Assembly (NCBI GenBank): GCA_964397995.1 | Contig: CAYNLG010000001.1 | Location: 49,258 to 113,257 of the forward strand | Direction of reading: 5' to 3' | Source: CAYNLG01 sp964397995 | GTDB lineage: Bacteria > Planctomycetota > Phycisphaerae > FEN-1346 | Length of the DNA stretch: 64,000 nt | In this document: piece after piece, positions 45,252 through 54,965 of the stretch | Layout of the letters: every line of letters begins with the position of its first letter | Position numbering within the stretch: the stretch's first letter is position 1 | Notes under the pieces: generated by a model | Told to the model about the DNA's origin: nothing | Seen by the model: the letters and a program-made list of their open reading frames with translations, nothing else | Databases searched by the model: none | Made by a program: the position numbers and the translations under genes

Positions 45252-45402
45252 GTAGCCGGGCCGGGGTACGGGGACCCGCCTGCCCGCCGCCGTAGGGGGC
45301 GAACCCCGTGGGGAGGCGGAGAACCTGCCGGTGGACCGCTTTTCGCTAAAGTCCGATAACTCGTCCGCCCGATACCTACGTCTGTCTGGGAGCGAGGACC
45401 CT

Positions 45403-47124
45403 ATGCGCGCCTCCGGCGAGGCCATTTCCGTCCCGCCGGCCCGCGGTTTGCGCCGCGCCGGCCGCGCCACCGCCGCGCTCGCCCTCGGCCTGGCGCTCCT
45501 CGGCGCCGCCGGGTGCAAGCCGACCTACGACGCGTCCGACCCGCGGATTCCCGCCGAGCACGCCGTCCCGGCGTACCTGTCGGACACGGTCGGGAGCATC
45601 GCCCGGTTCACGGGGCGCGACCCGATCCCCGTCCAGGGCTACGGGTTCGTCATCGGCCTCGACGGCACGGGCACCACCGTCGTGCCGCCCGGCATCCGCC
45701 AGGAAATCCTCTTCATGATGAACCGGCACCACGTCGACGACGCCGAGGCCATCCTCCAGAGCCGCGACACCGCCGTCGTCACCGTCGGCGGGGCCATCCT
45801 GCCGGGATGCGGCAAAGGGGAGACGTTCGACCTGGAGGTCCGGGCCCTCGCGAACACCGAGACGAGCAGCCTCGCAGGCGGCACGCTGCTGGAGTGCGAC
45901 CTGACGCAGGTCGCCATCGGCCGCAGCGGCCCCCTGCGGTCGGAGGTGCTGGCGCTGGGGCGCGGCAGCATCTTCGTGTCGCCGTTCAAGGGGCACGGGG
46001 GCGGCACGGGTGACCCCCGCGTCGGCCGCGTCCTTGCCGGCGGTCGCGCCACACGCGCCCGCGTCTTCAAGCTCGTCCTGCTCGACCCGTCCATCCGCAC
46101 GGTCGACCAGGTCGTCCGCATCATCAACACGCGCTTCCCCGACGCCGCCAAGGGCCGTATGGACGTCGGCATCAACCTTGTCGTCCCGAACCGGTTCCGC
46201 CGCGAGAAGACCCGGTTCCTCGACCTCGTCGGGGCCCTGTACCTGCGCGAGACGCCCGGCCAGCGCGACGCCCGCGTCGAGATGCTGCTGAGGCACCTGG
46301 CCGAGGGCCGCGACCTGGAGCGCGTCGCCCTCTACCTCGAAGCCTTCGGCGAGGGCATCGTGCCGCGCCTCGCCGAACTGGCCGACACCGCCGACCCGAC
46401 GACCCGCTTCTACGTCGGCCGCACCCTTGGCCGCCTCGGCGACGCCCGGGCGGTCCATCTGCTCGAACCGATCGCCCTGGACGACGCCTCGCCGTACCAG
46501 GAGGACGCCGTTTGGGCTCTCGGCGAGGTGCGCTCCGGTCTCGGCCTGGGCGTGCTGGGCCGGGCCCTGAACGCCGCCAGCCCGCGCGTCCGCATCGCCG
46601 CCTGGCAGGCCACCGAGAAGATCGCCCCCGGGTCGGCCCTGGCCCGGGTTTTCGAGGACAAGTTCAAGCTGAGCGTGGTGCCGACCGACGCCGAGCCGTT
46701 CGTGTACGTGGCCCGGACGCTGGAGCCGCACATCGCCCTGTTCGGGCGGATCGACGTCCGGCCGCCCGTGCTGGCCGACACGCGGCGCGTGACGGCCTCG
46801 GCCCCGCCCGGGGCGGGCGCGGTGACGCTGATCACGCGGCGGCGGGATCGCGACCTGCGGGTGGAGACGCGCCCGCGGGTCCGCGACATCGTCGAGGCGT
46901 GCGCCGCCCCGCTCTACGCCGACGAGGACACCCGCGAGATCACCGGCCTGGACCTCAGCTACAGCGACATCGTCGGCCTGCTGGACGAGATGGCCCGCCG
47001 CAAGGGCCTCGCCGGGCCGATCGTCCTGCAACCGCTGACCTACGAGACGCCCGGGGGCGTGGCGCCGCGCCCCATCACGCTGGACCTGGAGCCGGCGGCC
47101 GACGCGCCGCCCGAGGAGCGCTGA
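45403..47124 (+). CDS. FlgI-like lipoprotein with HEAT repeats
   Basis: The protein has 573 residues and starts at ATG 45403 after GCGAGGAC. A long signal ends in lipobox LLGAAGC (Cys38). Residues about 60-275 follow flagellar P-ring protein FlgI: VQGYGFVIGLDGTGTTVVPP, TAVVTVGGAILPGCGKGETF, VRALANTETSSLAGGTLLEC and VGRVLAGGRA. Residues about 290-430 are HEAT repeats (TTRFYVGRTLGRLGDARAVH). The rest is an unassigned domain ending in a Pro/Glu tail. FlgI normally forms the periplasmic ring of flagella, but no flagellar gene is nearby and the lipid anchor and HEAT part are unusual. I read it as a FlgI-derived envelope protein of unknown role. It is five bases from smc, so the two are co-transcribed. 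Confidence 0.72.
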   Translation: MRASGEAISVPPARGLRRAGRATAALALGLALLGAAGCKPTYDASDPRIPAEHAVPAYLSDTVGSIARFTGRDPIPVQGYGFVIGLDGTGTTVVPPGIRQEILFMMNRHHVDDAEAILQSRDTAVVTVGGAILPGCGKGETFDLEVRALANTETSSLAGGTLLECDLTQVAIGRSGPLRSEVLALGRGSIFVSPFKGHGGGTGDPRVGRVLAGGRATRARVFKLVLLDPSIRTVDQVVRIINTRFPDAAKGRMDVGINLVVPNRFRREKTRFLDLVGALYLRETPGQRDARVEMLLRHLAEGRDLERVALYLEAFGEGIVPRLAELADTADPTTRFYVGRTLGRLGDARAVHLLEPIALDDASPYQEDAVWALGEVRSGLGLGVLGRALNAASPRVRIAAWQATEKIAPGSALARVFEDKFKLSVVPTDAEPFVYVARTLEPHIALFGRIDVRPPVLADTRRVTASAPPGAGAVTLITRRRDRDLRVETRPRVRDIVEACAAPLYADEDTREITGLDLSYSDIVGLLDEMARRKGLAGPIVLQPLTYETPGGVAPRPITLDLEPAADAPPEER

Positions 47125-47128
47125 CCGC

Positions 47129-50100
47129 GTGGAACTCAAGAAGCTCGAACTGTTCGGCTTCAAATCGTTCGCCGACCGGACCCGCTTCGAGTTCGATTCC
47201 GGCATCACCTGCATCGTCGGGCCGAACGGATGCGGGAAGTCGAACGTGGTGGACGCCGTCAAGTGGGTCCTGGGGGAACAGAGCGCCAAGAGCCTGCGCG
47301 GCCGGGAGATGGCGGACGTCATCTTCGCGGGCTCCGAGAGCCGCCGCAGCCTCGGCTTCGCCGAGGTCGCCCTGACCTTCGACAACAGCCGCGGCCTCCT
47401 CCCGATCGACCTGGCGGAGGTCGAGGTCACCCGCCGCCTCTACCGCAGCGGCGAGAGCGAGTACCTCCTCAACCGCCGCCCCTGCCGCCTCCGCGACATC
47501 CGCGAACTCTTCATGGACACCGGCGTCGGCGTCGACGCCTACAGCCTGATCGAACAGGGCAAGGTCGACGTCCTCCTCCAGTCCAACCCCCAGGAACGCC
47601 GCCTCATCTTCGAAGAGGCCGCCGGCATCTCCAAGTACAAGGCCAAACGCCGCGAGGCCCAACGCAAGCTCGACCGCACCGGCCAGAACCTGCTCCGCCT
47701 CGGCGACGTCCTTGACGAGGTCGAACGCCGCCTCCGCAGCGTCAAGCTCCAGGCCGGCAAGGCCCGCAACTTCATGGCCTACACCGAGCGGCTCCGCGAA
47801 CTCCGCCTCTCGCACGCCCTGAACCAGTACGACACCCTCAGCCGCGCCGTCGCCGCCCACCGCGAGGCCGTCGCCCGCCTCCAGGACGAGCGGTCGGCCC
47901 GGTCGGCGGCCCTGGCGGCGCTGGAGGCCGAGCGGTCGCGCCTCGAAGGCGAACTGATGGACCTCGACGAGGCCGTCCGCCGCGCCGACGGTCGCCTCGG
48001 CGACGTCCGCGGTGCCATCGCCACCCGCGACAACGAGACGGGGTTCCACCGGACGCGGCTGGAGGAACTGGAGGAAGCGGTGGCCCGGGACCGGGCCCAG
48101 ATCGGCCGTCTCCAGGCCCGCCTGCGCGAGGCCGAGGCCGCCTGCGAGGCCCGCCGCGCCGACCTCGACGACGTCGCCGCCCGGGCCGAGACGCACGAAG
48201 GCGTCGTCCGGCGCCTGGAAGAGCGCCTGGCCGCCGCCGTCGACGCCGGCCGCGCCGCCGCCGCCGACCTCGATGCCGCCAAGACCGCCCTGATGGACCT
48301 GGCCCGCGAGAAGAGCCAGGCCGCCAGCCGCGACGCCAGCCTCCAGATGCGCCTCGAAGGGCTCCATGCCCAAGCCGACAAGCTCCGCGCCCGGCGCGAC
48401 CAGGTCGACGCCCAGCTCCGCGAGACGGCCGTCCGCGAGACGGAGCTTCGGGCGCGGCACCAGGAGTTGGCGGACGCGCTGGCGGCGCGGCGCGGGCGGC
48501 TGGATGCCAAGCGGTCCGAGGCCGAGGCCGTCCAGGCCGAGGTCGAGGCCCTCGGCCGCGACCTCGCCGCCGCCAAGGAAAAGGCCTCCGCCCTCGAAAG
48601 CCGCCGCCAGGTCCTCGACGACCTGGAACGGCGCGGCGAAGGCATCCCCGCCGCCGTCCGCCGCGCCACCGAGGCCATCCAGGCCGCTGGCCGCCCCGAC
48701 GCCTGGCGCGGCATGGTGGCCGACCTGATTGACGTGGACGTCGACCGGGCGGTGCTCGTTGAAGCCGCCCTCGGCCCCGCCGAGAAGCTCCTCATTGCCG
48801 AGCGCCGGGCGGACGCGCTGGCCCTGGCGGACGAGCTGCGCGGCCAGTTGTCCGGCCAGGTCCGTATGCTGGCCCTCGATGCGCTGCCGGCGCCGGCGGC
48901 GCGGCCGGACCTCGCGGCGCATCCCGAGGCCCTCGGCTGGGCCGCCGACGTCGTCCGGGCCGACCCCGCCGCCGCCCCGGCCATCGCCCACCTCCTTGGC
49001 CGCACCGTCATCGTCCGCGGCATCGAGGATGGGCTCGCCCTGCGGCCGCGGCTGCCGGCGGGGCACCGGTTCGTCACGCCCGAAGGCGACCTGGTCGAGG
49101 CGGACGGGAGCCTCGCGGTCGGCCCGCCCGGGGCGGAGACGAGCCTTATCTCGCGCCGGTCGGAGCTCCGGACCCTCGTCGAGGCCGCCGAGACGGTCGC
49201 CGCCGAGATCGCCGACCTCGACGCCCGCCGCACCGCCGAGGCCGAGGGGCTGCGCGGCCTGGACGCCGAGCAGCAGCAGCTTCGGCAGGAGATCTACGAG
49301 GCGTCGATGGCCAAGGTCGAGGCCGAGGGCGCCCTTCGCCGCGCCGGCGAGGCCCGCCAGGCCCTCCAGGAGGAGGCCCCGGTGCTGGAGGCCGAGCAGG
49401 CCGCCGTCGCCGAGGACCGCCGCCGCACCGACGCCGACCGGGCCGACGTGGCCGGCCGCATCGAGGCCCTGGCCGCCCGCGAGGCCGCTGAGCAGGAGCG
49501 GATCGACGCCCTGGTGGCCGAGGTCGAACGGCGCGCCGCCGAGCGCGCCGACTTGGAGGAAGAGCGGACGCAGGCCCGGGTCGAGTTGGCCCAGCTCCGG
49601 GAAAAGCACGGGGCCCTCCGCGACCAGGTCGAGGCCGCCCGCCGCGACCGCGCCGCCGCCTCCGACGGCATCGACCAGGCCCGGCGCGACCTGGCCCAGG
49701 CCCAGGACCGCATCCGCGACAGCCGCCGCGCCATGCTCCGCCTCCAGAGCGAGCTGAGCGCGCTCTTTCTCGACAAGGAGGCGGCCGAGGCCGAGGTCCG
49801 CCGCGTCGCCCGCGACCGGGCCGACCGCCGCGAGGCCCTCGCCAAGCGCAGCGGCGAGGCCCGCGAGGTCGAGGCCGAGGTCGAGGCCCTCCAGGAGCAG
49901 GTCCACGCCCGCGAGTTGGAGGCGCGCGGCGAAGAGACGAAGCGCGACGAGCTCGTCCAGCGGGTCCGCGACGAGTTCGACATGGACCTCGCCGAGAAGC
50001 ACCGCGACTGGCACCCCGAGGAGGTCGACTGGGATGCCGTCGCCGAGGAAATCCGCGAGCTCACGGGCAAGATCGAACGCCTCGGCGTGGTCAACGTCGA

Positions 50101-50746
50101 CGCCATCCGCGAGCAGGAGGAGCTGGAGGCCCGGGTCGCGTTCCTGCACAAGCAGAACGACGACCTCGTGGCCGCTCGCGAGGCCCTCGACCACCTCATC
50201 GAACGCATCAACCGCGAAAGCCGCGATCGCTTCACCGCCACCTTCAACGCCGTCCGCGAGCACTTCCAGGACCTGTTCCGGAAGCTGTTCGGGGGCGGCA
50301 AGGCGGACGTCTACCTGGAGGACTCGGAGGACGTCCTGGAGACGGGCATCGAGGTGGTCGCCCGCCCGCCCGGCAAGCAGCTCCAGCGGATCAGCCTGCT
50401 CTCGGGCGGCGAGAAGACGATGGCCGCCGTGGCCCTGCTGCTGGCGGTGTTCCGGGCGCGGCCGAGCCCGTTCTGCATCCTGGACGAGGTGGACGCCGCC
50501 CTGGACGAGTCGAACATTGACCGGTTCACGGGCGTGGTCCGCGAGTTCCTGGCCGAGTCCCAGTTCGTCATCATCTCGCACAACAAGCGGACCATGAGCA
50601 TCGCCGACGTCCTCTACGGCGTTACGATGCAGGAGCCCGGCGTGTCGCGCAAGGTCAGCGTCCGGTTCGCCGACCTGCACGAGCAAGGCCTGCTGGACGA
50701 CGCCCCGCCGGCCGAGGCGGTGGCCGAACCCGTCCCGGCCGAATGA
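47129..50746 (+). CDS. smc: Chromosome segregation protein SMC
   Basis: The protein has 1,205 residues and starts at GTG 47129. Walker A is VGPNGCGKSNVVDAVKW. Two long coiled-coil arms (about 165-500 and 665-1020) flank a hinge (about 510-660). The C-terminal head has signature LLSGGEKTMAAVALLL and Walker B PFCILDEVDAALDESN. SMC compacts and segregates chromosomes with ScpA and ScpB, neither of which is in the window. Length and layout are normal. A minus-strand frame covers the whole gene but is only a high-GC shadow. Confidence 0.97.
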   Translation: MELKKLELFGFKSFADRTRFEFDSGITCIVGPNGCGKSNVVDAVKWVLGEQSAKSLRGREMADVIFAGSESRRSLGFAEVALTFDNSRGLLPIDLAEVEVTRRLYRSGESEYLLNRRPCRLRDIRELFMDTGVGVDAYSLIEQGKVDVLLQSNPQERRLIFEEAAGISKYKAKRREAQRKLDRTGQNLLRLGDVLDEVERRLRSVKLQAGKARNFMAYTERLRELRLSHALNQYDTLSRAVAAHREAVARLQDERSARSAALAALEAERSRLEGELMDLDEAVRRADGRLGDVRGAIATRDNETGFHRTRLEELEEAVARDRAQIGRLQARLREAEAACEARRADLDDVAARAETHEGVVRRLEERLAAAVDAGRAAAADLDAAKTALMDLAREKSQAASRDASLQMRLEGLHAQADKLRARRDQVDAQLRETAVRETELRARHQELADALAARRGRLDAKRSEAEAVQAEVEALGRDLAAAKEKASALESRRQVLDDLERRGEGIPAAVRRATEAIQAAGRPDAWRGMVADLIDVDVDRAVLVEAALGPAEKLLIAERRADALALADELRGQLSGQVRMLALDALPAPAARPDLAAHPEALGWAADVVRADPAAAPAIAHLLGRTVIVRGIEDGLALRPRLPAGHRFVTPEGDLVEADGSLAVGPPGAETSLISRRSELRTLVEAAETVAAEIADLDARRTAEAEGLRGLDAEQQQLRQEIYEASMAKVEAEGALRRAGEARQALQEEAPVLEAEQAAVAEDRRRTDADRADVAGRIEALAAREAAEQERIDALVAEVERRAAERADLEEERTQARVELAQLREKHGALRDQVEAARRDRAAASDGIDQARRDLAQAQDRIRDSRRAMLRLQSELSALFLDKEAAEAEVRRVARDRADRREALAKRSGEAREVEAEVEALQEQVHARELEARGEETKRDELVQRVRDEFDMDLAEKHRDWHPEEVDWDAVAEEIRELTGKIERLGVVNVDAIREQEELEARVAFLHKQNDDLVAAREALDHLIERINRESRDRFTATFNAVREHFQDLFRKLFGGGKADVYLEDSEDVLETGIEVVARPPGKQLQRISLLSGGEKTMAAVALLLAVFRARPSPFCILDEVDAALDESNIDRFTGVVREFLAESQFVIISHNKRTMSIADVLYGVTMQEPGVSRKVSVRFADLHEQGLLDDAPPAEAVAEPVPAE

Positions 50747-50784
50747 CCCGCGCCCCGGGCGGCGCACACGGAAGGTGCCCGACG

Positions 50785-53056
50785 ATGGCCACGGACCAGC
50801 CCGAGCCGCCGGCGCCCCGGCGCCTGTCGGTCCTCGCCCTGCGCGGGGCGGTCGCGTTCCCCGGCGTCGTCATGCCTCTGCGCGTCGGCCGCGAGCCCTC
50901 CGTCACCGCCGTCCACGCCGCCCTCGATGCCCAGCAGCCCCTCGTCCTGGTCGCCCAGAAGGACCCGGACCGGGCCGACCCGCGGCCGTCGGACCTCTAC
51001 GAGGTGGGCGTGACGGCGGCCGTCCTCCAGTGCGTGCGGAGCGAGGGCGGCACGCACAAGGTCATCGTCGAGGCCACCCGCCGCGTCCGCGTCGCCGACG
51101 TCCGCCGCGCCGACGGCTGCTTCTGGGCCGACGCCGACCCCCTGGACGAGCCCCCCTTCGAGGGCGACGAGGCCGAGGCCCTCGCCCGGACCGTCCAGGC
51201 CCGCTTCTTCTCGTACCTTCAGCTCAACCCGAACCTGCCGGAGAGCGTCGGCCAACTGGCCGCCCAGCTCGACCCCGGCCCGGTCCTCGCCGACACCGTG
51301 GCCGCCTACGCCGCCATCCCCTTCGCCGACAAGCAGCGGCTGCTGGAGATGCTGGACCCGCACGAGCGGCTGGAGACGCTGGCGGCCCTGCTGGAGAACG
51401 AGATCCACCTGCTGGAGCTCCAGAAGCAGATCGCCGACCGCGTCCGCGGCCGCGTCCGCAAGACCCAGAAGGAGTACTTCCTCAAGGAGCAGCTCAAGGC
51501 CATCGAGGAGGAACTCGGCCGCGCCGGGGCCGGGGGCCCGGGCGGCGGGGCCGACTTCGACGACCTCCGCCGCCACATCCTCGAGGCCGGCATGCCCCCC
51601 GAGGTCGAGAAGGTCGCCCTCCGCGAGCACGGGCGCCTCGGCCAGATGATGCCCCTGACGGCCCAGTCCGTCGTCGTCGCCGAGTACCTGGAGTGGCTCA
51701 TCCACCTGCCCTGGCAGGCCCGGACCGAGGACGACCTCGACCTCCGCCACGTCCGCGAGGTCCTCGACGAAGACCACCACGGCCTCGAGGAACCGAAGCA
51801 GCGGATCCTGGAGTACCTGGCGGTCCAGAAGCTGTCGAAGCGGATGCGCGGCCCCATCCTCTGCTTCGTCGGCCCGCCCGGCGTCGGCAAGACGAGCCTG
51901 GCGCGCAGCGTCGCGCGGGCCCTCGGCCGCCGCTTCGTCCGCAAGAGCCTGGGCGGTGTCCNNNNNNNNNNACGGCGACCCCGCCTCCGCCCTCCTCGAG
52001 GTCCTCGACCCCGACGAGAACGACTCCTTCTCCGACCACTACCTGGAGGTCGAGTACGACCTGTCGGAGGTCCTGTTTGTCTGCACCGCCAACGTCGGGG
52101 CCAACATCCCGCCCGTCCTGCTCGACCGCCTGGAGGTCATCGACCTGTCGGGGTACACGGAGGCCGAGAAGATGGCCATCGCCCGCCGCCACCTCGTGCC
52201 CCAGGAACTGGAAGCCCACGGCCTGACGCCCGACGACGTCGTGCTCGAGGACGCCGTCCTCCGCCACATCATCGAACAGTACACCCGCGAGGCGGGCGTG
52301 CGGAACCTGCGGAAACGCCTCGCCCGGGTCCTGAGGAAGATCGCCACCGAGGTCGCCCTGGCCGAGGACCGGCCCGGCGCGCCCTGCCACGTGACGCCCG
52401 ACCTGGTCCGCCGCCACCTCGGCCCCGCGCCGCACCGGCGCGACGACCGCGGCCCGCCCGAGGGCATCGGCACCGTCACGGGCCTGGCCTGGACGGAGGT
52501 GGGCGGCCGGAGCATGGCCATCGAGGTCTCGTGCATGCCCGGCAAGGGCGAACTGACCCTGACCGGCCAGCTCGGCGAGGTGATGCAGGAGTCCGTCAAG
52601 ACGGCCCTGTCGTGGGTGCGGGCGAAGTGCACGCGCCCCGGGGTCATTCCGCAGCGGCACGCCGTCGACCTGCACATCCACGTGCCCGAAGGGGCGACCC
52701 CGAAGGACGGCCCGAGCGCGGGTCTGCCGGTGCTGTGTGCCCTGGCCTCGGCGCTGAGCGGCCAGACCGCCCGCCGCGACATCGCCGTCACCGGCGAGGT
52801 CACCCTGCAGGGGCGCGTGCTGGCGGTGGGCGGCGTCAAGGAGAAGGTGCTGGCGGCCCACCGCGAGGGCTACCGCCGCATCTTCCTGCCCCGCCGCAAC
52901 GAGGACGACGTCGAGAAGATCCCCCCCGAGGTGCTGGAGGAGATCGAGCTGGTCTTCGTGGACCGGGTCGAGGATTGCCTGCGCGAGGTGGTGCCGTCGC
53001 TCAAGAGCCAGTTCCGGACCCGCCCGGCGGCCCCCGCGGAGGGCGCCGCCGAGTAG
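50785..53056 (+). CDS. lon: ATP-dependent protease Lon, interrupted by an assembly gap
   Basis: Lon degrades misfolded and regulatory proteins. From ATG 50785 the N-terminal substrate domain (LSVLALRGAVAFPGVVMPLR), coiled coil (QKEYFLKEQLKAIEEEL) and Walker A (FVGPPGVGKTSLARSVARAL) are intact up to KSLGGV. Ten N (51962-51971) follow. The sequence resumes in another frame at GDPASALLEVLDPDENDSF and continues to the protease domain, with catalytic Ser in PKDGPSAGLPVL and Lys in VGGVKEKVLAAHREG. By comparison with E. coli Lon about 48 residues, including Walker B, are missing, so the true gap is near 145 bases rather than ten. The gene is likely intact in the organism. Its start is 38 bases after smc. 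Confidence 0.93.
51962..51971. other. Assembly gap (ten N) inside lon
   Basis: Ten undetermined bases. The frame differs on the two sides and about 48 conserved Lon residues are absent, so the gap length is a placeholder. Confidence 0.98.
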
Positions 53057-53125
53057 GGCGCCGCGGCCGGCGTCACGCGCGGCGCAAACGCCGCGCCTGG
53101 CGAGGCGCGCCGCCGTCTTCCGCAG

Positions 53126-53155
53126 CACGGGCAGCCTGCCCGTGCGTCTTGCTTT
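53126..53155 (+). terminator. Rho-independent terminator after lon
   Basis: Perfect 8-bp stem CACGGGCA/TGCCCGTG with a GCC loop (53126-53144), then CGTCTTGCTTT. A second perfect hairpin GCGCGGCG-CAAA-CGCCGCGC (53077-53096) lies just before it without a T tract. Confidence 0.65.
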
Positions 53156-53237
53156 GCCCCTTCGGTCGTCTTGTCGTTTTCCTTTCGCGGTTCCTCTGAA
53201 ATCGCAGATCTCAAATCTGAGGTCCCAAAGAGCCGCC

Positions 53238-53279
53238 AAACGCGAAGCCCGGCGCCGCGCGGCCCCGGGCTTCGCGTTT
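53238..53279. terminator. Bidirectional terminator between lon and the secreted HEAT gene
   Basis: A 15-bp perfect stem, AAACGCGAAGCCCGG (53238-53252) with its complement (53265-53279) and a 12-base loop. The A and T ends suit termination in both directions between the convergent genes. Confidence 0.75.
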
Positions 53280-53300
53280 CGTCCTATATGTCGCGGCCGC

Positions 53301-54965
53301 TCAGCCCTTCGGCTGCGCGGCATCCTGCCCCAGCCACTCGTCGTAGGCGCCGATGGCGTCGCTCTCGATGCCCGTGATCTGCCGCAGGGCCGCCAGGTAC
53401 GCCGGCTTCAGCCCCTCTTCGCCTTCGGCCTTGTACGCCGCGACGAGGGCCTTGGCGGCGTCCTTCGACCCTTCCGGGGCGAGCTGCGCGACGGCCGAGG
53501 CCGTCGTCGCGCGGCCCCACGGATGGTCCATCGTCAGGTTGCCGATGAGCAGCGGCATCAGCTCGCCCGCCTGGCCGCGCTCCAGCGTCTGGGCCGCCAG
53601 CACGGCGGCGGCGCCGCGCGCCCGGGCGTCCTCGTCCTGGAGCCGCTCGTGGATCAGGGCCGTCTCGACGGGCTTGTTCTGGATGGCCAGGCCCAGGACG
53701 GCCGAGCCGCGAATCTGGCCCGCCTTGTCGCGCGCGAGCTCCAGCAGCTTGGCCCGGGCGGTGTCGTCGCCGCTGAACGTCAGCGCGAACGCCGCCAGGT
53801 CCCGGTTCACCGGGTCCGGGTGGTCGGCCTGCTCCAGAAGCGTCTTGAGGTTGGTCTGGACGAGCTGGGCGGCCACGCCGACGATCTGGCGGACCTCGCC
53901 CTGGTTCCGCTGCTGGGCGGCCCGGTTGTAGGCCTGCTGGAGCTGGCGAACCGCCTGCCGCAGCTCCGCCACGTCCTGCATCGGCGTCGTCAGCTTCTGC
54001 TGGCTGACCAAGCGGGCCTGCAGGCCCCGCAGCGCCGGCAGCCACGCGTGCTGCGGATGGGCGTCGGCAAAGCCCTGGACCGCCTGCGCCGCCGCCGCGA
54101 AGTCCTGCCCCTTGGCCTTCTCCAGGGCGGTCTCCAGGGCGTCGATGCCGGCCTTGGCGGCCGCCAGCGCCGCGTCGTCCAACGTCCTCGACGTGACCAG
54201 CTTCTGCTCGAACTGCCGCTTCGACACCTGGGTGGCCTCGCCAGACGCCTCGGTCAGGGTCACCTGGCCGCTCGCGCGGCGGACGACGCCGGCGCCCACC
54301 TCCACGGCCGCGTCCATCGCGAAGTCCGAGATCGTCGCCCGCTGGCCCAGGTCGCCGGTGAACTGGGGCGTACCGGCCACCGTGAACGTCAGGCACTTGG
54401 CCCCGCCGACGGTCTCGGTCTTGCCGAAGGTCCGCGTCAGGGTCGCCTTGACCGCGCCCAGGTCGACCTCGACGGTGTCGGTCGCGCCGCTCTTGACGTC
54501 CTTCGCCGGGCGGGCCAGGGCCTCCAGCATCAGCACGTCCACCGCCGCCGCCGGGTTGTCGATCGACGCCGGCATCTCCGCCGGCAGGCCGTCCGGTCCG
54601 CGGACGACCACCGAGACGGTGGGGGGCATCTGGCGGGTCCGGTTCTCGGCGGGCACCTCGGCCAGCAGGTCGTTGCCGTTCTGCTCCCGCTTGATGATCG
54701 TCTCGGCGCTCTGGGAGAAGTAGGCGGCCTTGAGGCCCTTGGGGTCGGCCGACGCCTCGAGGATCGTCTGCTCGCGCGTCACGGTCTGGCGGACCACGCG
54801 CAGGCCGGACTGGTCGCCCTGCGTGAGGGTCGTGGTGGTCTCGTAGGTGGTCTCGAAGGTATCTTGGCGGCCGACCTCGGGGGTGAAGGTGATGGAGGCG
54901 GCCCAGGCGAGGGGCGCGGCCGCGAGGACCACGGCCGCCGCCGCAAAACGTACGAAACGCGTCAT
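53301..54965 (-). CDS. Secreted HEAT-repeat protein
   Basis: The protein has 554 residues and starts at ATG 54965 with AAAGGAAG upstream, overlapping the lgt stop by four bases. A signal peptide (FAAAAVVLAAAPLAWA) precedes a beta-rich N-terminal region (to about 250) containing VVRQTVTREQTILEASADPK and TVEVDLGAVKATLTRTFGK. A helical region follows, and the C-terminal third consists of HEAT repeats (NRDLAAFALTFSGDDTARAK, AGQIRGSAVLGLAIQN, HPWGRATTASAVAQLAPEG). There are no catalytic motifs. It is presumably a periplasmic scaffold or binding protein. Co-transcription with lgt does not reveal its role. Confidence 0.8.
   Translation of the reverse strand: MTRFVRFAAAAVVLAAAPLAWAASITFTPEVGRQDTFETTYETTTTLTQGDQSGLRVVRQTVTREQTILEASADPKGLKAAYFSQSAETIIKREQNGNDLLAEVPAENRTRQMPPTVSVVVRGPDGLPAEMPASIDNPAAAVDVLMLEALARPAKDVKSGATDTVEVDLGAVKATLTRTFGKTETVGGAKCLTFTVAGTPQFTGDLGQRATISDFAMDAAVEVGAGVVRRASGQVTLTEASGEATQVSKRQFEQKLVTSRTLDDAALAAAKAGIDALETALEKAKGQDFAAAAQAVQGFADAHPQHAWLPALRGLQARLVSQQKLTTPMQDVAELRQAVRQLQQAYNRAAQQRNQGEVRQIVGVAAQLVQTNLKTLLEQADHPDPVNRDLAAFALTFSGDDTARAKLLELARDKAGQIRGSAVLGLAIQNKPVETALIHERLQDEDARARGAAAVLAAQTLERGQAGELMPLLIGNLTMDHPWGRATTASAVAQLAPEGSKDAAKALVAAYKAEGEEGLKPAYLAALRQITGIESDAIGAYDEWLGQDAAQPKG

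Noticed and set aside
45332..45368. Sigma28 promoter using CTAAAGTCC and CCGATA before the FlgI-like gene
   Set aside because: The spacing between TAAA and either CGATA element does not fit the 15-base requirement; a good sigma70 promoter lies upstream.
47075..50767. A 1,230-codon open frame on the minus strand across smc
   Set aside because: It is a shadow of smc in GC-rich DNA. The plus frame has complete SMC motifs; the minus frame is repetitive Gly/Ala/Leu/Asp with no domain.
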